The notes under the pieces: generated by a model | The model's input: only the letters and a program-made list of their open reading frames with translations | What the model was told of the DNA's origin: nothing | Databases searched by the model: none | Made by a program: the position numbers and the translations under genes | DNA from: Entomortierella parvispora | Taxonomy: Eukaryota; Mortierellomycota; Mortierellomycetes; Mortierellales; Mortierellaceae | DNA length: 64,000 nucleotides | Direction: 5' to 3' | Assembly: GCA_963573315.1 (NCBI GenBank) | Contig: OY752142.1 | Coordinates: 1,922,001 to 1,986,000, forward strand | In this document: positions 61,351-64,000 of the stretch, piece after piece | Layout of the letters: every line of letters begins with the position of its first letter | Position numbering within the stretch: position 1 is the stretch's first letter

Positions 61351-62920
61351 ATGGCCATTCTTGAGGAAATTCCCGAGCCTGTCGCTACCCCTGCTGCTGC
61401 TGGAGCTGAAGCCACTGGAGAAGCCATCCAGCCATTCTTGGGTCTGAGCCGCGAGCAGTGCCATATCCTTCTGGCCCTTTACCACGTTGTGGACCCTACT
61501 CTTGAACCCAACGTGCCCACACTCTTCCCTACCATGGCTGAGAAGTTTGCGGAGGATCGCAAGGAGCGCAATTCGCTGGTCAAGAAGCTGGAACGTTCAG
61601 ATGAAATCTATGCTCAGGAGGTCTTGAACCTGCAGGAGATCCAGAAGGCAGTGTTTGTTGCGTTGGTCGAGTCGGACATGGATACTGAGAAGGCGCGCGA
61701 GTACTTGAAGATGCGACCCAAGCAGACCCCTATGGAAGAAATGACGATTCAGGAAGTGCTCTCGAATGGATTCTTGCTGGGTGGTGTCCGCGATGATTCA
61801 AAGATCCCTGAGGCGGAGAGGAAGAAGAAGGCCTCGCCTGTGGCCTCGCCCAATTTCTTGGCGGCTAAGGCCTTTTATGACTATGCCTTTGACAAGTTTG
61901 GTTTCACGATGGCTTCAGTTCAGCTGGGATCTTTTTACCAGCACGAGTTCAAGGAGTGCCAGGGTGAGAACTGCCAGGCGGGCGAGGATCCCGAGCAAAT
62001 GTCGCTGGATTACTTTATGAAGGCGGCTGTCAAGGGCAACCCCATGGCCATGCACAAGGTTGCCTGGCACTACGATCAAAAGGGAGAGTGGCACAAGGCC
62101 ATCGAATGGTATACCAAAGCTGCCGATCAAGGTGAGGGCTTGTTCATAATTTCGTTGAATATTTGTTTGGTGGCGTTTTTGTTCCAATCAGAAGTTGTAC
62201 TTACAACAGATTTATCTTGTGTCTATCGCTCTAGGATACCCCGACTCTGCTCATAACCTCGGAATGATTTACCAGGAGGGACACCCCAAGACGGAGCCCA
62301 AGATCGAGGTCAACTTGCCCTTGGCCCTTGAATACTACACTCGTGGATTGCACTATGGCTATGGACCCTCCGGCACCCAGATGGGTCGTCTTTTCTTCTT
62401 GATGGCCACCGACCCTAACTTGCGCGACCGCTTGCCCTCCACAGATCGATCCTATTCTTCCGACCCTCAGGAATACCTCATGACCGCAATCTCGTTCTTT
62501 GACAAATCGGCTACTTTGGCCGAATGGGAGGCTCTCCAGTTCCTGGGTATGATTTACGGATCCAAGGATTTCGGCTTGTACGATATCGACCGCGCACAGA
62601 ACTTGTTCGAGTTGGCTTTTATTACCTCGAACGGCGGTCAGCAGTCCTTCGAGTTCTTGGTCCGCACCTTGTCTGCCAAGCGCACCATCATTGCTGAAAA
62701 GTTGCAGCAGGCCGAGGCCGCGAGCTCAGCGGGAGTGAAGTCTCAGGTCGTGGATCCTTCTACGGGATTGAAGACCTGTGCGGGCAAGGACTGTGGAAAG
62801 GTCGAGTCCAAGAAGGATGAGTTCCAACGTTGTGCCGGATGCAAGAAGCGCTTCTTCTGCTCACGTCTTTGCCAGGTCAACGACTGGAAGAGTGGCCACA
62901 AGAACAACTGCAAGAAGTAA
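61351..62920 (+). CDS. Sel1-repeat and MYND zinc-finger protein
   Basis: Exons 61351-62131 and 62235-62920 give 488 residues. The N-terminus is Ala-rich and then helical. Sel1/TPR-like helix pairs follow (AKAFYDYAFDKFGFTMAS, AMHKVAWHYDQKGEW, SAHNLGMIYQEG, LALEYYTRGLHYGYGPS, ALQFLGMIYGSKDFG). The C-terminal 47 residues form a MYND finger with Cys pairs CAGKDC, CAGC, FFCSRLC and a final H-x3-C. MYND fingers bind Pro-rich partners. A histone methyltransferase SET domain is absent. Codons are strongly biased, so expression is probably high. Pathway unknown. Confidence 0.87.
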
Positions 62921-63137
62921 AAACCTACCTAGCTCAAGGGCCTCTTTTTTTTCTTCTAGCACACACACATCCTCCTCTACCCTTGCGATCCCATCCCCCC
63001 TTCTCTCACCAGTATTACATATAACCTATTTTCGATAAAGTGTTTTCAAATCATCCATTGTTGGAAGGGTGATACGGTGGATATATTGAGTCATTTGGAG
63101 AATGAAGAGAGCGAGAGAGGAAAGAGGATCTATATGT

Positions 63138-64000
63138 CTAACTCTTCAAAGACTTTGCCGTAGGAATGGACTTTTGAAAGTTCTTTAGCTTGGCAGCGAG
63201 CGTGGCGACATCGATCTCGATATCGTCGGCCAGTTCATGGGTAGGATCAAATTCTCCCTTTTCTTCGACAGCAGGTGACTTTTTGACGGTCGACGACAGA
63301 GGTTCGTCCGGGGAGAGCAGAACCGCATTCCTGACCTGTTCCTTGGATCCCTGCTGGCGAACATAGGCCAATAACTCTTCCCGACTGGACTCTCGTTCCC
63401 AAAAGAGATGGCGTCTTTTCCAGTCGGGGCGTGACAAGATCTGAGATTGGATCATCTCGGCCTTTTCCAGGTCTCCCTGAGAGGCGTAACCGAGGAGCAT
63501 GATGTTGGCCGTGAATTCGTCCGCCTCCAGATCAGACTCGACAATGCCTTCCGATGACCGAGCAAGTTCTCGCACGAGACTGTGCTGTTCGAGTTGCGCC
63601 CGAATCAGCTTGTCCAGGATGCGCTCCATGCCGCCGATATCCCGGTGTTCCACATACGCCAACATGAGGGCATGAAAGACTCCCTTGGGAGGGTAAAGTG
63701 GCAGAGGAGTTCGATAAGCGCTAGGTTCTTTGATCGGAGTTGGTCTTGGGTCGAGTACCTTTTTGAATGGACTTGGTAGCTGTTCCTTTGCTTGAGTCGA
63801 AATTGGGATCGACCCTTGTCCTTGGCGGGCACGAAGCAGCATCTCATCCAGGAGCGACTCTGAAATCTCAAGTTTTTCATGGTTCAGATGCGCAAACAGC
63901 AAAGACGACAACACCACCAGGTTTGGCTCGATCTTGGAAGACTCTACCATCTCTACCAATGTCGCCCTCAAGTCAGGGTATCCGTCCTTCATATGACCAT
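63138..64000 (-). CDS. PPR-like (pentatricopeptide) protein, 5' end beyond window
   Basis: The frame is open from the window edge to the stop at 63138 (at least 286 codons). The first Met inside the window is at 63992, but coding continues upstream, so the start is unknown. Helix-turn-helix repeats read VVLSSLLFAHLNHEKLEISESLLDE-type, FHALMLAYVEHRDIGGMERI and FTANIMLLGYASQGDLEKAE, the spacing of pentatricopeptide repeats. The C-terminus is charged and ends LKNFQKSIPTAKSLKS. Fungal PPR proteins usually act on mitochondrial RNAs. The gene is convergent with the MYND gene (217 nt gap). Confidence 0.68.
   Translation of the reverse strand, partial: GHMKDGYPDLRATLVEMVESSKIEPNLVVLSSLLFAHLNHEKLEISESLLDEMLLRARQGQGSIPISTQAKEQLPSPFKKVLDPRPTPIKEPSAYRTPLPLYPPKGVFHALMLAYVEHRDIGGMERILDKLIRAQLEQHSLVRELARSSEGIVESDLEADEFTANIMLLGYASQGDLEKAEMIQSQILSRPDWKRRHLFWERESSREELLAYVRQQGSKEQVRNAVLLSPDEPLSSTVKKSPAVEEKGEFDPTHELADDIEIDVATLAAKLKNFQKSIPTAKSLKS

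Overview
This 64 kb window is nuclear DNA of a filamentous fungus. Most genes contain several short spliceosomal introns (mostly about 60-150 nt) with GTAAGT/GTATGT-like donors and occasional TACTAAC-type branch points. Typical fungal families are present: two Zn2Cys6 transcription factors, an Rgp1-type GEF subunit, a fungal tetraspanin and a 'beta-flanking' protein. An NDUFAF7-like complex I assembly factor, a Cdt2-type WD40 protein and FRA10AC1, together with long CT-rich leaders, argue against a Saccharomyces-type yeast. An early-diverging fungus such as Mortierellaceae (Mucoromycota) is my best guess, not a proof. There are no prokaryotic operons, CRISPR arrays, rRNA or tRNA genes that I can support.

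Layout. 1-15 kb: a 5'-partial-window His-rich/coiled-coil protein (-), a WW-domain Gly-rich protein (+), Cdt2-like (+) tail-to-tail with U2AF35 (-), a BET double-bromodomain protein (+), and NBP35 (+) tail-to-tail with a PTM1/GPR107-like seven-TM protein (-). 15-27 kb: NDUFAF7 (+) tail-to-tail with RSC9/ARID2-like (-), then SUMO (+), FRA10AC1 (+), RGP1 (+), and mitochondrial bL28 (-). 27-34 kb: an ERT1/AcuK-type regulator (-), a doubtful ORF (-), a putative GPCR (+), a 180-bp MITE-like element, and a membrane-anchored Lys/Ala-rich protein with six tandem 29-residue repeats. 34-44 kb: ribosomal eS10, a small GPI-type surface protein, two tandem TLC-domain paralogues, and a tetraspanin. 44-64 kb: a Gyp5-like RabGAP, a beta-flanking protein, a CTDSPL2-like phosphatase, a 2.5 kb gene-poor stretch, a large Zn2Cys6 regulator, a degenerate 16-bp tandem repeat, a Sel1/MYND protein and the 3' part of a PPR-like gene.

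The genes do not form one pathway. They are core eukaryotic functions (splicing, chromatin, Fe-S assembly, Golgi traffic, respiration, translation, SUMO) mixed with lineage-specific membrane and repeat proteins. Neighbouring genes are often packed tail-to-tail (86-242 nt apart) or head-to-head with promoter regions of 240-300 nt. Exon coordinates were derived by hand by matching splice signals with reading frame and family conservation, so individual boundaries may be off. All translations are in frame across the proposed introns.

No clearly new biological system is evident. The most interesting items are the MITE with near-perfect 25-bp terminal inverted repeats, the 29-aa repeat protein, the tandem TLC pair with an identically placed intron, and the duplicated His motif protein.
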